This document shows positions 13,081 through 22,263 of a stretch of DNA of 64,000 nt, piece by piece (within the stretch, counting starts at the first letter, position 1; every line of letters starts with the position of its first letter). A model generated the notes under the pieces. The model did not search any database. It saw only the letters and a program-made list of their open reading frames with translations, and was not told the DNA's origin. Source of the DNA: Arthrobacter sp. MN05-02 (lineage in GTDB: Bacteria; Actinomycetota; Actinomycetes; Actinomycetales; Micrococcaceae); assembly GCA_004001285.1 (NCBI GenBank), contig AP018697.1:1364001-1428000 (forward strand), read 5' to 3'. The position numbers and the translations under genes are program-made.

Positions 13081-14226
13081 TCAGCCCTCGCCCACGTGCC
13101 GTTCGTCCGGGCCGTTGTAGAGACTCAGGGGACGGATGAGCGAGTTCGATGCCACCTGTTCCATGATGTGCGCCGTCCACCCGGTGATCCGTGCGGCGAT
13201 GAACAGCGGAGTGAACATCTCCGTGTCGAAACCCATCAGATGGTAGGTGGGGCCGGCCGGATAGTCGAGGTTGGGCTTGATGCCCTTGGCCTCGTCCATC
13301 GCGGTCTCGAGGCCCGAGTACAGCCCGAGGATCTCGCTGCGTCCGTAGTACCCGATCATCGCGTCGAGCGCGGACTTCATCGTCGGGACGCGCGAGTCCC
13401 CGTTCTTGTAGACACGGTGCCCGAATCCCATGACCTTCTTCCTGGACGCGAGGGCATCCTCCATCCAGGCTTTCGCACGGGCCGCGGCGTCCTCCGCGGA
13501 CTCGTCCTCGCGGATGCCGATCTCCTCGAAGGTGTGCATGACGGCCTCGTTCGCACCGCCGTGCAGTGCACCCTTGAGAGCGCCGATGGCACCGGTGACC
13601 GCGGAGTGCAGGTCGGAGAGCGTCGAGGTGATGACCCTCGCGGTGAACGTCGACGCGTTGAAGGAGTGCTCGGCGTACAGGACCATCGAGACGTCGAATG
13701 CGTGCACCACCTCGGCGGGAGCTTCCTCGCCGAAGGTCATCCAGAGGAAGTTCGCCGAATAGCCGAGGTCGTCGCGGGGTTCCACGAGCGCCTGGCCGCG
13801 GCGCCGGCGCTGATCGTAGGCGACGACCGCGGGGAAGGAGGCGAACAGGGCGGCCGCCTTCTCCATGTTCGCCTCGACGGAATCGTCTCCCGCCAGGGGA
13901 TGGCAGGCACCCAGGACGGACACGGCCGTCCGCGCGACGTCCATGGGATGCGCGGTGGCGGGTAGCAGGTCGATCGCTGCGATCACGTTCTCCGGAAGGC
14001 TCCGGTGCGCGCGTTCGACCGCATCGAAGCGCTGCCGTTCGGCGGCGTCGGGCAGGTCGCCGTTCCACAGCAGGTACGCGACGTCCTCGAAGTCGCGGTG
14101 CCCTGCCAGTTCCTGCACGGGGTACCCCCGGTACAGCAGGGAATTGGTCTCCGGGTTGACCTTCGAGATCGCGGTGTAGTCGACGACTACCCCGGCGAGC
14201 CCCTTGTGGATCTCTGGTCCGGTCAC
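13081..14226 (-). CDS. prpC: 2-methylcitrate synthase / citrate synthase
   Basis: A 381-residue citrate-synthase-family enzyme joining propionyl-CoA and oxaloacetate to 2-methylcitrate. Motifs: HGGANEAV with an active-site His, and GFGHRVYKNGDSR with the second His and Arg. The GTG start is fixed by AAGGAG five bases upstream; the longer open frame above it is spurious. It is the last gene of a minus-strand operon after prpB, which identifies it as the methylcitrate enzyme rather than the main TCA citrate synthase. The length is normal for the short bacterial form. Confidence 0.93.
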   Translation of the reverse strand: MTGPEIHKGLAGVVVDYTAISKVNPETNSLLYRGYPVQELAGHRDFEDVAYLLWNGDLPDAAERQRFDAVERAHRSLPENVIAAIDLLPATAHPMDVARTAVSVLGACHPLAGDDSVEANMEKAAALFASFPAVVAYDQRRRRGQALVEPRDDLGYSANFLWMTFGEEAPAEVVHAFDVSMVLYAEHSFNASTFTARVITSTLSDLHSAVTGAIGALKGALHGGANEAVMHTFEEIGIREDESAEDAAARAKAWMEDALASRKKVMGFGHRVYKNGDSRVPTMKSALDAMIGYYGRSEILGLYSGLETAMDEAKGIKPNLDYPAGPTYHLMGFDTEMFTPLFIAARITGWTAHIMEQVASNSLIRPLSLYNGPDERHVGEG

Positions 14227-14281
14227 GGCTGCTCCTTCTGGGAATTCGGTCCTCTGGTCGGCGACAACGCGCCGGCGATGG

Positions 14282-15211
14282 TCAACGGTCCGCTCCGCCG
14301 TCGCGGTGGCGCCCCTCCGGCACCTCGAAGTTGAAGACGGAGGAGTCGAAGCGGTTGTACCCCTCGTAGTCCACCAGGTCGTACAGGCGGCTGCGCGTCT
14401 GCATCTCGCCCACGGCCGGCTCCTGCGTCCCGTGGGCCCTGATCGAGTCCAGCGTACGCTCGGCGGCGCCCATCGCACTGCGGAGCAGGGTGACCGGATA
14501 GATCACCATGGTCACGCCCGCATCCTGCAGCTGGTCGACGGTGAAGAGATCACTCTTGCCGAACTCCGTCATGTTGGCGAGGATCGGCACGTCGACGGCA
14601 TCCCGGATGGCCCGGAACTCCGCGAGGCTGCGCATCGCCTCGGGGAAGATGGCGTCCGCCCCGGCGTCCACGAGGGCCCGGGACCGCTCCTGGGCCGCTT
14701 CGAGCGTGTCCGTCCCCCGGATGTCGGTGCGGGCCATGATGAGGAAGTCCGGGTCACGCCGGGCGTCGGCAGCGGCCCGGATGCGCTTGACGGCCGTGTC
14801 GAGGTCGACGACGTTCTTGCCGTCGAGGTAGCCGCAGCGCTTCGGGTTGAACTGGTCCTCGATGTGGCAGCCGGCGAGTCCGGCGTCCTCGAGCTCCTGG
14901 ACGCTGCGGGCGACGTTCATCGGCTCACCGAAGCCCGTGTCGGCGTCGACGATGCACGGCAGGTCGGTCATGCGGGCGATCTGGCCGGCGCGGTGTGCGA
15001 CCTCGGTGAGGGTTGTCAGGCCGATGTCCGGCAGCCCGAGATCGGCCGCGATCACGGCCCCGGAGATGTAGACGCCGTCGAACCCCCTGTCGCCGATGAG
15101 ACGGGCCGACAGGGGGTTGAAGGCCCCGGGGAACTGCTGGACCCGACCGGAGGCCAGGCCTTCCCGGAGTGTCCGGCGCTTCTGCTCGGGTGGAACGCTC
15201 GAGTACAGCAC
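14282..15211 (-). CDS. prpB: 2-methylisocitrate lyase
   Basis: A 309-residue isocitrate-lyase-superfamily enzyme that splits 2-methylisocitrate into pyruvate and succinate. Visible landmarks are FPGAFNPLSARLI near the start, VDADTGFGEP (metal-binding Asp), the catalytic-loop motif PKRCGYL (KKCGH equivalent) and MARTDIRG. The start is GTG at 15211, 6 bases after the prpD stop. The 55-base gap before prpC holds no separate gene. The KRCGY form is the one usual in methylisocitrate lyases rather than in isocitrate lyases. Confidence 0.94.
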   Translation of the reverse strand: MLYSSVPPEQKRRTLREGLASGRVQQFPGAFNPLSARLIGDRGFDGVYISGAVIAADLGLPDIGLTTLTEVAHRAGQIARMTDLPCIVDADTGFGEPMNVARSVQELEDAGLAGCHIEDQFNPKRCGYLDGKNVVDLDTAVKRIRAAADARRDPDFLIMARTDIRGTDTLEAAQERSRALVDAGADAIFPEAMRSLAEFRAIRDAVDVPILANMTEFGKSDLFTVDQLQDAGVTMVIYPVTLLRSAMGAAERTLDSIRAHGTQEPAVGEMQTRSRLYDLVDYEGYNRFDSSVFNFEVPEGRHRDGGADR

Positions 15212-15217
15212 GGCGGC

Positions 15218-16738
15218 CTACAGGAGTCCCTGCGGCGCGGCGGCCGCATCGAGGTAGCCGGGACGGGCGACGATGTTCAGCTGCCCGAGCGAACCGGCCG
15301 GGAGGTCCGGCAACTGCTCGACGGCGGCCAGGAAGCGGTCGAGCTCGGCGTCGTCGACGATGCCCGCTGCCAGCATCCGCAGCTTGGCGACGTAGTCGGC
15401 CCGGGCGAAGGGCCGGGCGCCGAGGGGGTGCGCATCGGCCACGGCGATCTCGTCGGTGATGACGGTGCCGTCGGTGAGCGTGATCTCGACCCTGCCGCCG
15501 AATGCCTTCTCCGCGATGTCCAGCGAATGGTAGCGACGCGTCCACTCGGGGTCCTCGAGGGTGGTGACCTTGTGCCAGAGTGCCACGGTGTCCGGACGGG
15601 CGGCGCGGGACGGGGCGTAGGAGTCCTCGTGGTGCCAGCGGCCGTCCTGCAGGGCCACGGTGAAGATGTAGGGGATCGAGTGGTCGAGCGTCTCCCGGGA
15701 GGCGGTCGGATCGTACTTCTGGGGGTCGTTGGAGCCGGAGCCGATGACGTAGTGGGTGTGGTGCGATGTGGCGATGACGACGGACGCGACGTTCGCCGGG
15801 TCCGTCACCTCCGGGTGCGAACGGTGGAGGCGCCGCGCGAGGTCGATCCAGGCCTGCGCCTGGTACTCCGCGGAGTGCTCCTTCGTATAGGTGTCGAGGA
15901 TGGCACGCTTGGCTTCGCCCGGTGCCGGCAGGGGCACGTCGTAGGAGGCTTCCGGCCCGTCGAGCAGCCAGGCGATCACGCCGTCCTCACCCTCGTAGAT
16001 CGGGGTGGGGGAGGTCTGGCCACGCATGGCGCGGTCGACCGCCTCCACGGCCATCTTGCCGGCGAAGGCGGGGGCGTGGGCCTTCCACGTCGAGATCTCG
16101 CCCTTGCGGGACTGGCGCGTCGCCGTCGTGGTGTGCAGTGCCTGGCCGACGGCGTGGAAGACGACGTCGCGGTCGAGGCCGAGGAGCGTGCCGATGCCGG
16201 CCGCGGCGGAGGGGCCAAGGTGGGCCACATGGTCGATCTTGTGCTCGTGCAGGCAGATGGCCTTCACGAGGTCGACCTGGATCTCGTAGCCCGTGGCGAT
16301 CGCCCGCACGAGGTCCCGGCCGGAGGCGCCGGTGTGCTGGGCTACTGCGAGGATCGGCGGGATGTTGTCCCCGGGGTGGGAATAGTCGGCCGCGAGGAAG
16401 GTGTCGTGGTAGTCGAGTTCGCGGACCGCGACGCCGTTGGCCCAGGCGGCCCACTCCGCCGAGACGGGGGAGTCGACGCCGAAGACGAACGCACCCGAGC
16501 CGTGTGCCGACACGGGGTGGCTCGACGCCTGGGCGCGGGCCGCGACGACCGGGGCCCGGTTCAGCGACGCGACGGCGACGGAGGCGTTGTCGATGATGCG
16601 GTTGATCACCATGTCGGTGACATCGGCGGGAACCTCGACGTCGTCCGCTGCGACGTCGGCGATCTTCCAGGCGAGCTGCCCGGACCGGGGCAGGTTCTCC
16701 TCGCTACGGTGGACGCGGACGGTATGGATCTCAACCAT
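15218..16738 (-). CDS. prpD: 2-methylcitrate dehydratase
   Basis: A 506-residue MmgE/PrpD-family protein that converts 2-methylcitrate to 2-methylaconitate in the methylcitrate cycle. Family features include the [20 protein letters not shown] block near residue 110 and HDVSP-type helical segments; it is cofactor-free and has no Fe-S cysteines. ATG at 16738 has GAGAGGA upstream and overlaps the gntR stop by 8 bases. prpD-prpB-prpC is a complete catabolic set for propionyl-CoA once an acyl-CoA synthetase is supplied. Confidence 0.94.
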   Translation of the reverse strand: MVEIHTVRVHRSEENLPRSGQLAWKIADVAADDVEVPADVTDMVINRIIDNASVAVASLNRAPVVAARAQASSHPVSAHGSGAFVFGVDSPVSAEWAAWANGVAVRELDYHDTFLAADYSHPGDNIPPILAVAQHTGASGRDLVRAIATGYEIQVDLVKAICLHEHKIDHVAHLGPSAAAGIGTLLGLDRDVVFHAVGQALHTTTATRQSRKGEISTWKAHAPAFAGKMAVEAVDRAMRGQTSPTPIYEGEDGVIAWLLDGPEASYDVPLPAPGEAKRAILDTYTKEHSAEYQAQAWIDLARRLHRSHPEVTDPANVASVVIATSHHTHYVIGSGSNDPQKYDPTASRETLDHSIPYIFTVALQDGRWHHEDSYAPSRAARPDTVALWHKVTTLEDPEWTRRYHSLDIAEKAFGGRVEITLTDGTVITDEIAVADAHPLGARPFARADYVAKLRMLAAGIVDDAELDRFLAAVEQLPDLPAGSLGQLNIVARPGYLDAAAAPQGLL

Positions 16739-17411
16739 GGTGTTCCTCTCGATGGTTCGGTGACGTGTCGTGGTCCCCGGAGGACGGGGACAGGAGATGC
16801 TGCAGGCTGTTGTGGAGGTGTACGCGCATCGAGGCCTCCGCGAGGTCGGCATGTCCGACGCTCAGCGCGAGCGCGATCTGCTCGTGCTCCCGCGCCGACG
16901 CCAGGAGTCGGCGCGGGTTGTCCCGGGCGAGTCGACGGACCCGCGCCAGATGCGTCCGGATGGGTTTCTGCGCCTGGAGGAGATACGGATTGAGTGCGGC
17001 GTCGTCGATGGCCCGGTCCAGCCGCGCGACGAGACCGTAGTACGCGTCCTGCCCACCGCCGTCGCCCTCGATGAGTCTCCCGGCCGCCGCGAACTCGCCG
17101 GCGAGCGCGGCGAACACCGCCTGGTCGCCGCGGCGGGCGGCGAGCCGGACGGCGGCGCACTCCAGGGGCAGCCGCACCTCGAACAGATCCGTGACGGCGT
17201 CGAGGGAGATCGCGGAGACGACGACTCCGCGCCCGCTGTGGGGAGAGGCCAGGCCTTCGGCGACGAGGCGGGCCAGTGCCTCACGCACAGGGGTCCTCGA
17301 CACGCCCAGGCGGGCGGACTGTTCCACCTCCGCGAGCAGCTCGCCGGGGGCGAGCCTCCACTCCACGATGTCGGAGCGGAGCAGGGAGTAGGCGCGGTCG
17401 CTCGCCCGCAT
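16731..17411 (-). CDS. GntR-family (FadR/FCD subgroup) regulator of the prp operon
   Basis: A 226-residue regulator. The N-terminal winged helix ([19 protein letters not shown], then [14 protein letters not shown] as recognition helix) is classic GntR. The C-terminal about 150 residues are an all-helical FCD ligand domain with Asp, Arg and His positions for a metal or carboxylate ligand. The start has GGGGAGGA five bases upstream. It is first in the gntR-prpD-prpB-prpC operon and overlaps prpD, so it most likely controls its own operon, with 2-methylcitrate or a related acid as the probable signal (inference). Two palindromes upstream look like its sites. Confidence 0.92.
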   Translation of the reverse strand: MRASDRAYSLLRSDIVEWRLAPGELLAEVEQSARLGVSRTPVREALARLVAEGLASPHSGRGVVVSAISLDAVTDLFEVRLPLECAAVRLAARRGDQAVFAALAGEFAAAGRLIEGDGGGQDAYYGLVARLDRAIDDAALNPYLLQAQKPIRTHLARVRRLARDNPRRLLASAREHEQIALALSVGHADLAEASMRVHLHNSLQHLLSPSSGDHDTSPNHREEHHG

Positions 17412-17469
17412 CGGCGTCCTCCCCGTCCTCGTCCAGCCCGCGCTCGCGCTGCGGACGCTTCTCCTGCCA

Positions 17470-17479
17470 ATGTATACAT
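17470..17479. promoter_or_regulatory. Probable GntR operator 1 (ATGTATACAT)
   Basis: A perfect ten-base palindrome 58 bases upstream of the gntR start, in the divergent promoter region. Its core TGTATACA is shared with a second site at 17534, and FCD-type GntR proteins bind short palindromes of this kind. The position suits repression of the prp operon. Confidence 0.6.
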
Positions 17480-17533
17480 CGAGCAACGGAAAGTCCACGG
17501 CGGGCGCGATAGAAAGGCTGTCGCTCAGCTGTT

Positions 17534-17543
17534 CTGTATACAG
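17534..17543. promoter_or_regulatory. Probable GntR operator 2 (CTGTATACAG)
   Basis: A second perfect palindrome with the same TGTATACA core, centred 64 bases (about six helical turns) from site 1 and 71 bases before the prpE remnant. The spacing places both sites on one DNA face, which would allow looping or joint control of both directions. Confidence 0.6.
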
Positions 17544-17614
17544 TCGAGCCGAGAAGGGTCCGTGATACTTTTCCCCACCACGCGCGACGAGGGGCGACCA
17601 CGGCTGCTGCAGCA

Positions 17615-17944
17615 TTGCGGGACGGACACGACACAGGCGGGTCCGGCCACAACCGCCGGCTGCACGCCGCGAGCCTCGCCGACCCCGAGGCCTTCTGGCT
17701 CGAGGCCGCCCGCGCCGTCGACCGGAGCGCACCACCGGTTGCTGCCCTCGATGCCTCCGCCACCCCGCTCCACCGGTGGTTCCCGGACGCTCCGCCCACC
17801 ACGAGCCGCACCGTCCTCCACCGGCATGTCGCGGCAGACGGCGGCCGAAGGGCCCACGCGGTGCCCTCGGCGACCGAGGACCCGGCGGACCTGGCGGTCC
17901 TGGAGCCCCTGCTGCGGCCGGTGCCCGCCGAGACACCCGGTTGA
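17615..17944 (+). pseudogene. prpE remnant: propionyl/acetyl-CoA synthetase with its middle deleted
   Basis: A 109-codon open frame (TTG start) that reads as two ends of an acyl-CoA synthetase joined directly. The first about 50 residues (SLADPEAFWLEAARAVDR, then PLHRWFPDA) resemble the N-terminal ACAS_N segment. The rest (TSRTVLHRHVAADGGRR, then AVPSATEDPADLAVLEPLL) resembles the extreme C-terminus, in which SRT stands where the catalytic Lys motif SGK is usual. About 520 codons, including the whole AMP-binding domain, are missing, so it cannot work as an enzyme. It lies divergent from gntR-prpDBC, where prpE would be expected. The reading frame is unbroken; whether a peptide is made is unknown. 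Confidence 0.7.
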
Positions 17945-17949
17945 CGGAC

Positions 17950-18672
17950 CTACCGGTCCGCGCTGTTCCGCGCCCAGCTGTACTCGAACTCGGGGCGTCC
18001 CCTCGTGCCGTAGCGGGGCGTGCGGAGGACGGACTGCTGGTCCGCGAGGTACTCCAGGTACCGCCGCGCGGTGACCCTGGACATGGACAGGGCCTCCGAC
18101 ACCTCGATGGCGGACGTGGGTTCCCGGAGCGTCTTCAGCAGGCGTGAGACCGCCCGGAGGGTCTCGGCGGAGAGGCCCTTGGGCAGGGTGGCAGCGGTGG
18201 CGGGCCGGAGCGAGGCGAACGCCTGGTCCACCTCCGCCTGGGTGGTGGCCGTCGCCTGCTCCACCAGGCTCTGGCGGAAGTCCCGGTAGGCACCGAGCTT
18301 CTCCCTGAACGCCGAGTACGTGAAGGGCTTGATGAGATACTGCACGATGCCGGACGAGATCGCGGAGCGCACCACCTGCAGATCCCGCACCGCCGTGATG
18401 GCGATGATGTCGAGCGGCAGACCGAGCCCGCGGACACGGCGGATGATGTCCAGACCGTGGGCATCCGGCAGGTTCATGTCGAGCAGCATGAGGTCCACGA
18501 CGGGGTCCGCCCTGCCCGGTGCCTCGCCGGCCGGCTGGAGGAAGACCGCGAGCTCCGCCCCACTGCGGGCGACGCCGGCGAGCTCGAACCCGTCGAGCCG
18601 CCGGACATATTCCGCATGGGCGTCGGCGGCCACCGGATCGTCCTCGACGACCAGGACACGGATCACGCTCAC
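17950..18672 (-). CDS. Response regulator of the CitB/DcuR family
   Basis: A 240-residue two-component regulator. The receiver domain (about 1-125) has the acidic pair in VVEDDP, phospho-acceptor Asp in LLDMNLPD near residue 60, and Lys in LIKPF. The C-terminus is a helix-turn-helix (TSAIEVSEALSMSRVTARR) of the type found in DcuR/CitB proteins. GTG at 18672 overlaps the probable stop of the kinase (GTGA). In this sequence the kinase frame reads straight into it because of an extra G near 18724-18728. It probably activates dctA, which is divergent on the far side of the kinase gene. Confidence 0.9.
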   Translation of the reverse strand: MSVIRVLVVEDDPVAADAHAEYVRRLDGFELAGVARSGAELAVFLQPAGEAPGRADPVVDLMLLDMNLPDAHGLDIIRRVRGLGLPLDIIAITAVRDLQVVRSAISSGIVQYLIKPFTYSAFREKLGAYRDFRQSLVEQATATTQAEVDQAFASLRPATAATLPKGLSAETLRAVSRLLKTLREPTSAIEVSEALSMSRVTARRYLEYLADQQSVLRTPRYGTRGRPEFEYSWARNSADR

Positions 18673-20363
18673 GGGTGGCCGCCGTCGATGCCCTGCCGCG
18701 CGGCTGTCGGACCTGTCCGGCCCGGGGGCGCCCACGGTGGCGGCGGAATAGGGGAGTCGAACCATGAAGCGGGCCCCGCCGTCCTCCGTATCCGTCACCT
18801 CGACCGTGCCCGCGAAGCGCTGGACGGCCTGCCGGACCAGCGCCAGCCCGAAACCGCGGCCGGCTCCGGTGCCCTCCGCCGACGTCTTGGTGCTGTAGCC
18901 GACCTCGAACACCTTCGCCTTCTCGGAGTCGGGGAGGCCGTTCCCGCTGTCCTCGACGACGATCTCGAGTTGGGCCGTGCCGTTCCCGCCCGTCGCGCGG
19001 CGGACGACGAGGAGGACGCGGGACTCCTCCGAACCGGCCGCTTCGTCGAAGGCGTTGTCGAGAAGGTTGCCGATGATCGTCACGAGGTCCACGGGGTTCA
19101 GCGAGCCGGCCTGGGCATCCGGTGCGATCTGCGAGGTCAGGGTGATCCCACGCTCGTTGGCCTGCGCGGCCTTGCCCACCAGCAGGGCGGCGAGGAAGGG
19201 CTCGTCGATGGCCTCGACCACCTCGTCGGTGAGACGCTGGGACTGCTGCAGGTCCCGGGTTGCGAAGTCGATGGCGTCGGCGCTCCTGCCGAGCTCCACG
19301 AGCGACACGATCGTGTGTGCAGGCGGTTGGCGTGTTCATGGGTCTGCGAGCGGAGGGCATCGGTCAGGGTGCGCATGGTCTCGACCTGTCCGGTCAGGGC
19401 CTCGATCTCCGTGTGGTCCCGCAGGGTGGTGACGGTGCCGAGCGCCCCGTGCGGAGGTGCGGTCCGCCCGGGGATGGACGGCGGGACGGCGGGTTCCTGG
19501 TTCACCACGAGCACCCGGCTCTCCGTCAGGTGCACCTCGTCGCGTGCACGCCGTCCCGAATTCAGGAGCTCCCGCAGGGACGGTGCCACCGCGAGGTGCG
19601 ACGCCGGTATCGGCTTCCGTGTCCCGTCCAGTCCGAGGAGCCGCGCGGCCTGGTCGTTGTAGAGGACGAGGCAGCCGGCCGCATCGGTCAGGAGCAGGCC
19701 CTCGCGGACGGAGTGGAGCACTGAGTCGTAGAACACGAAGGTGCGCGAGAGCTCGGCGGGGCCCATGCCCAGCGTCGCATCCCGCAGTCGTCGGCTGAGC
19801 AGGTAAGAGGCCAGCGCGCCGAGGGCGAGTGCGCCGAGCGCGATGAACGCGACCAGGGGGAGCTGCGCGTTCCGTGCGATGGCCGCACGGTCCACCGTGA
19901 TGCCCGCCGCGACCATCGCCCGCACCGTCCCGCCGTCATCGACCACGGGGACGATGGAACGGATGGACGGGCCGAGGGTGCCGGCGTAGGTCTCGGTCTG
20001 CGTCCGACCGGCCAGCGCCTCGGAGACAGAGCCGATGTAGGGCCTGCCGATCTGCTCCGGGTTGCGGTGCGTGAGGCGTGTCCTGTCGGTGTCCATGATC
20101 GTGATGAAGTCCACGTCCAGCCGGTCCATGACGTCGACCGCGTAGGGCTGCAGGGTGGCCGAGGGATCCGGCCCTTCGACGGCTTCGAGGACCGCCGGTT
20201 CGAGGGCGATGGCCGTGGCGACCGCGAGCATGCGTTCGGCCGTGGCGTCGTTGACGCCCTGTTCGGCGTCCGCATAGAGGATGACCGAGAGGGAAGCGGC
20301 AAGGACGAGGATGAAGAGGAGTTGGGCCACGAAGAACTGCTGGGCGAGGCTCCATCGACTCAC
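18669..20363 (-). CDS. Sensor histidine kinase of the CitA/DcuS family (two frameshifts here)
   Basis: About 563 residues after repair. Order: membrane segment near 15-35, extracytoplasmic sensor (about 40-175, CitA/DcuS-like PAS fold), second membrane segment (VAFIALGALALGALASYLL), cytoplasmic PAS (VREGLLLTDAAGCLVLYN), dimerisation helix LRSQTHEHANRLHT with the phospho-His, and ATPase domain with NLLDNAFDEA. The frame is broken twice: a 2-base insertion near 19313-19319 just after the His box, and one extra G near 18724-18728, after which the stop overlaps the regulator start. GTG at 20363 has AAGGAG 12 bases upstream. It probably senses C4-dicarboxylates or citrate. Confidence 0.85.
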
Positions 20364-20430
20364 GCCGTGATCCAGCTCCTTCCGGTTCCTGCCGGTCCGG
20401 GACCGGGCCACGACCAGTATGAACTCAATC

Positions 20431-20444
20431 GTGACCCCGGTCAC
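20431..20444. promoter_or_regulatory. Inverted repeat GTGACC-CC-GGTCAC upstream of dctA
   Basis: Six-base perfect arms with a two-base centre lie in the 200-base divergent gap between the sensor kinase and dctA, 120 bases before the dctA start. It could be the binding site of the response regulator. Only one copy is seen. Confidence 0.4.
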
Positions 20445-20563
20445 GGCCGGTGCCATGATGATGGGGAAATACTCAACAGTACGCTTCCTGGTACCTCCCC
20501 CGCGGACGAAGAACGACCTTCCCCGCCGGCGCCACCGGGCGGCCGAACACCTAGGGAGATCCC

Positions 20564-21967
20564 ATGGCCATGGCGCCATCGCGGTCCGACAGCGGACCCG
20601 CACAACCCCGCAAGCGGGTCGACAAGACCCACTTCCTCTACATCGCGGTCATCGTCGCCGTGGTGCTCGGTGCGATCCTCGGCCTCGCCGCCCCCGAATT
20701 CGCCAAGGCGCTCAAGCCGCTCGGGACGGGCTTCATCAACCTCATCAAGATGATGATCGCCCCCATCATCTTCTGCACCATCGTGCTCGGGATCGGTTCC
20801 ATCGCCAAGGCTGCGACGGTCGGCAAGGTGGGTGGCCTCGCACTCGGCTACTTCATCCTCATGTCCACCTTCGCGCTCGCCATCGGCCTCGTCGTCGGCA
20901 ACCTCATCCAGCCCGGCGAGGGCCTCGACATCTCCTCCTCGACCTACGAGGTCCTCGAGTCCGCCGAGGGCGGCGAGGGCGGCACCGTCGGCTTCCTGCT
21001 CAGCATCATCCCGACGACACTCCTGTCGGCCCTGACCGGGCCGAGCATCCTGCAGACCCTGTTCGTCGCGCTGCTCGTCGGCTTCGCCCTCCAGAAGATG
21101 GGGTCGGCGGGCAAGCCGGTCCTCCGCGGCATCGGGCACATCCAGGCGCTCGTCTTCCGCATCCTCGTCATGATCATGTGGCTCGCACCCATCGGTGCCT
21201 TCGGTGCCATCGCTGCAGTGGTCGGCGAGACGGGCATCCAGGCGATCATCAGCATGGCCACCCTGATGATCGCGTTCTACATCACCTGCATCCTCTTCAT
21301 CGTCATCATCCTCGGCGGGCTGCTGAAGCTCGCCACCGGTGTGAACATCCTGAAGCTGATGAAGTACCTCGGCCGCGAGTACCTGCTCATCTTCAGCACC
21401 TCGTCCTCCGAGGCGGCGCTGCCGCGCCTCATCGCGAAGATGGAACACCTCGGTGTCTCCAAGCCCGTGGTCGGCGTGACCGTCCCCACCGGTTACTCCT
21501 TCAACCTGGACGGGACCGCGATCTACCTCACGATGGCCTCGCTCTTCGTCGCGGAAGCCCTCGGCAAGCCGCTGGCCCTCGGCGAGCAGATCTCCCTCCT
21601 GATCTTCATGATCATCGCCTCCAAGGGTGCGGCCGGCGTCACCGGTGCCGGTCTCGCAACCCTGGCCGGCGGCCTGCAGTCGCACCGGCCCGACCTGGTG
21701 GACGGCGTCGGCCTGATCGTGGGTATCGACCGGTTCATGTCCGAGGCCCGTGCCCTGACGAACTTCACCGGCAACGCCGTCGCCACCGTCCTGATCGGGA
21801 CCTGGACCAGGGAGATCGACCGGGGCCGCGTCGACGAGGTCCTCGAGGGACGCCTGCCCTTCGACGAGAGCACGATGAGCACCGACCACCGCTTCGACAA
21901 CGACGACGTCGAGGACGGCGCGGAGGCCAGGACCGAGGCCGCCGTCCGGGGGAACACCGCTCCCTGA
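20564..21967 (+). CDS. dctA: C4-dicarboxylate/cation symporter DctA (SDF family)
   Basis: A 467-residue membrane transporter that takes up succinate, fumarate and malate with protons or sodium. About eight hydrophobic helices are visible, with family signatures SSSEAALPRLIAKME (serine-rich hairpin 1), NLDGTAIYLTMA, and NFTGNAVATV near the end of the membrane domain. Then comes a hydrophilic acidic tail. ATG at 20564 has AGGGAG 6 bases upstream. It is divergent from the sensor kinase/response regulator pair, the usual layout for an inducible dctA. Confidence 0.94.
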   Translation: MAMAPSRSDSGPAQPRKRVDKTHFLYIAVIVAVVLGAILGLAAPEFAKALKPLGTGFINLIKMMIAPIIFCTIVLGIGSIAKAATVGKVGGLALGYFILMSTFALAIGLVVGNLIQPGEGLDISSSTYEVLESAEGGEGGTVGFLLSIIPTTLLSALTGPSILQTLFVALLVGFALQKMGSAGKPVLRGIGHIQALVFRILVMIMWLAPIGAFGAIAAVVGETGIQAIISMATLMIAFYITCILFIVIILGGLLKLATGVNILKLMKYLGREYLLIFSTSSSEAALPRLIAKMEHLGVSKPVVGVTVPTGYSFNLDGTAIYLTMASLFVAEALGKPLALGEQISLLIFMIIASKGAAGVTGAGLATLAGGLQSHRPDLVDGVGLIVGIDRFMSEARALTNFTGNAVATVLIGTWTREIDRGRVDEVLEGRLPFDESTMSTDHRFDNDDVEDGAEARTEAAVRGNTAP

Positions 21968-22006
21968 CGCACGGGAACGGTCGGACGGAAGTCCGCAACG
22001 CGACGG

Positions 22007-22035
22007 CGACGCCCCGGATTGCTTCCGGGGCGTCG
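22007..22035 (+). terminator. Hairpin after dctA
   Basis: An eleven-base stem (CGACGCCCCGG at 22007-22017 with CCGGGGCGTCG at 22025-22035) starts 39 bases after the dctA stop. A weaker outer pairing extends it. The rest of the gap to the next gene (22264) holds no gene; its right part must hold the promoter of the parA-like operon. Confidence 0.65.
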
Positions 22036-22263
22036 CGTCGCCGTCGGGCGGCCGCGAACAGGTGCGCCGGCACGGCGCGGCACCCCGGCGCCCGTCCTCC
22101 GTGCCGACCTTCGACCTCCGGCAGAGGTTCACGGCTCGCGCCCGAACAGCACTGCCCGCCACGGCGGTCGCCGTGGGCGTTGTACCGTTGACTATGAGAA
22201 ATGCCGCTCGCGTTGGATCGTCGACCGGCCCGCACCGATTCTGATGGAAGCGTGGAGAACAAC

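Noticed and set aside
14204..16993. A 929-codon open frame on the plus strand
   Set aside because: It lies antisense to prpC, prpB and prpD. Long antisense frames are normal at this GC content, and the protein is low complexity without domains.
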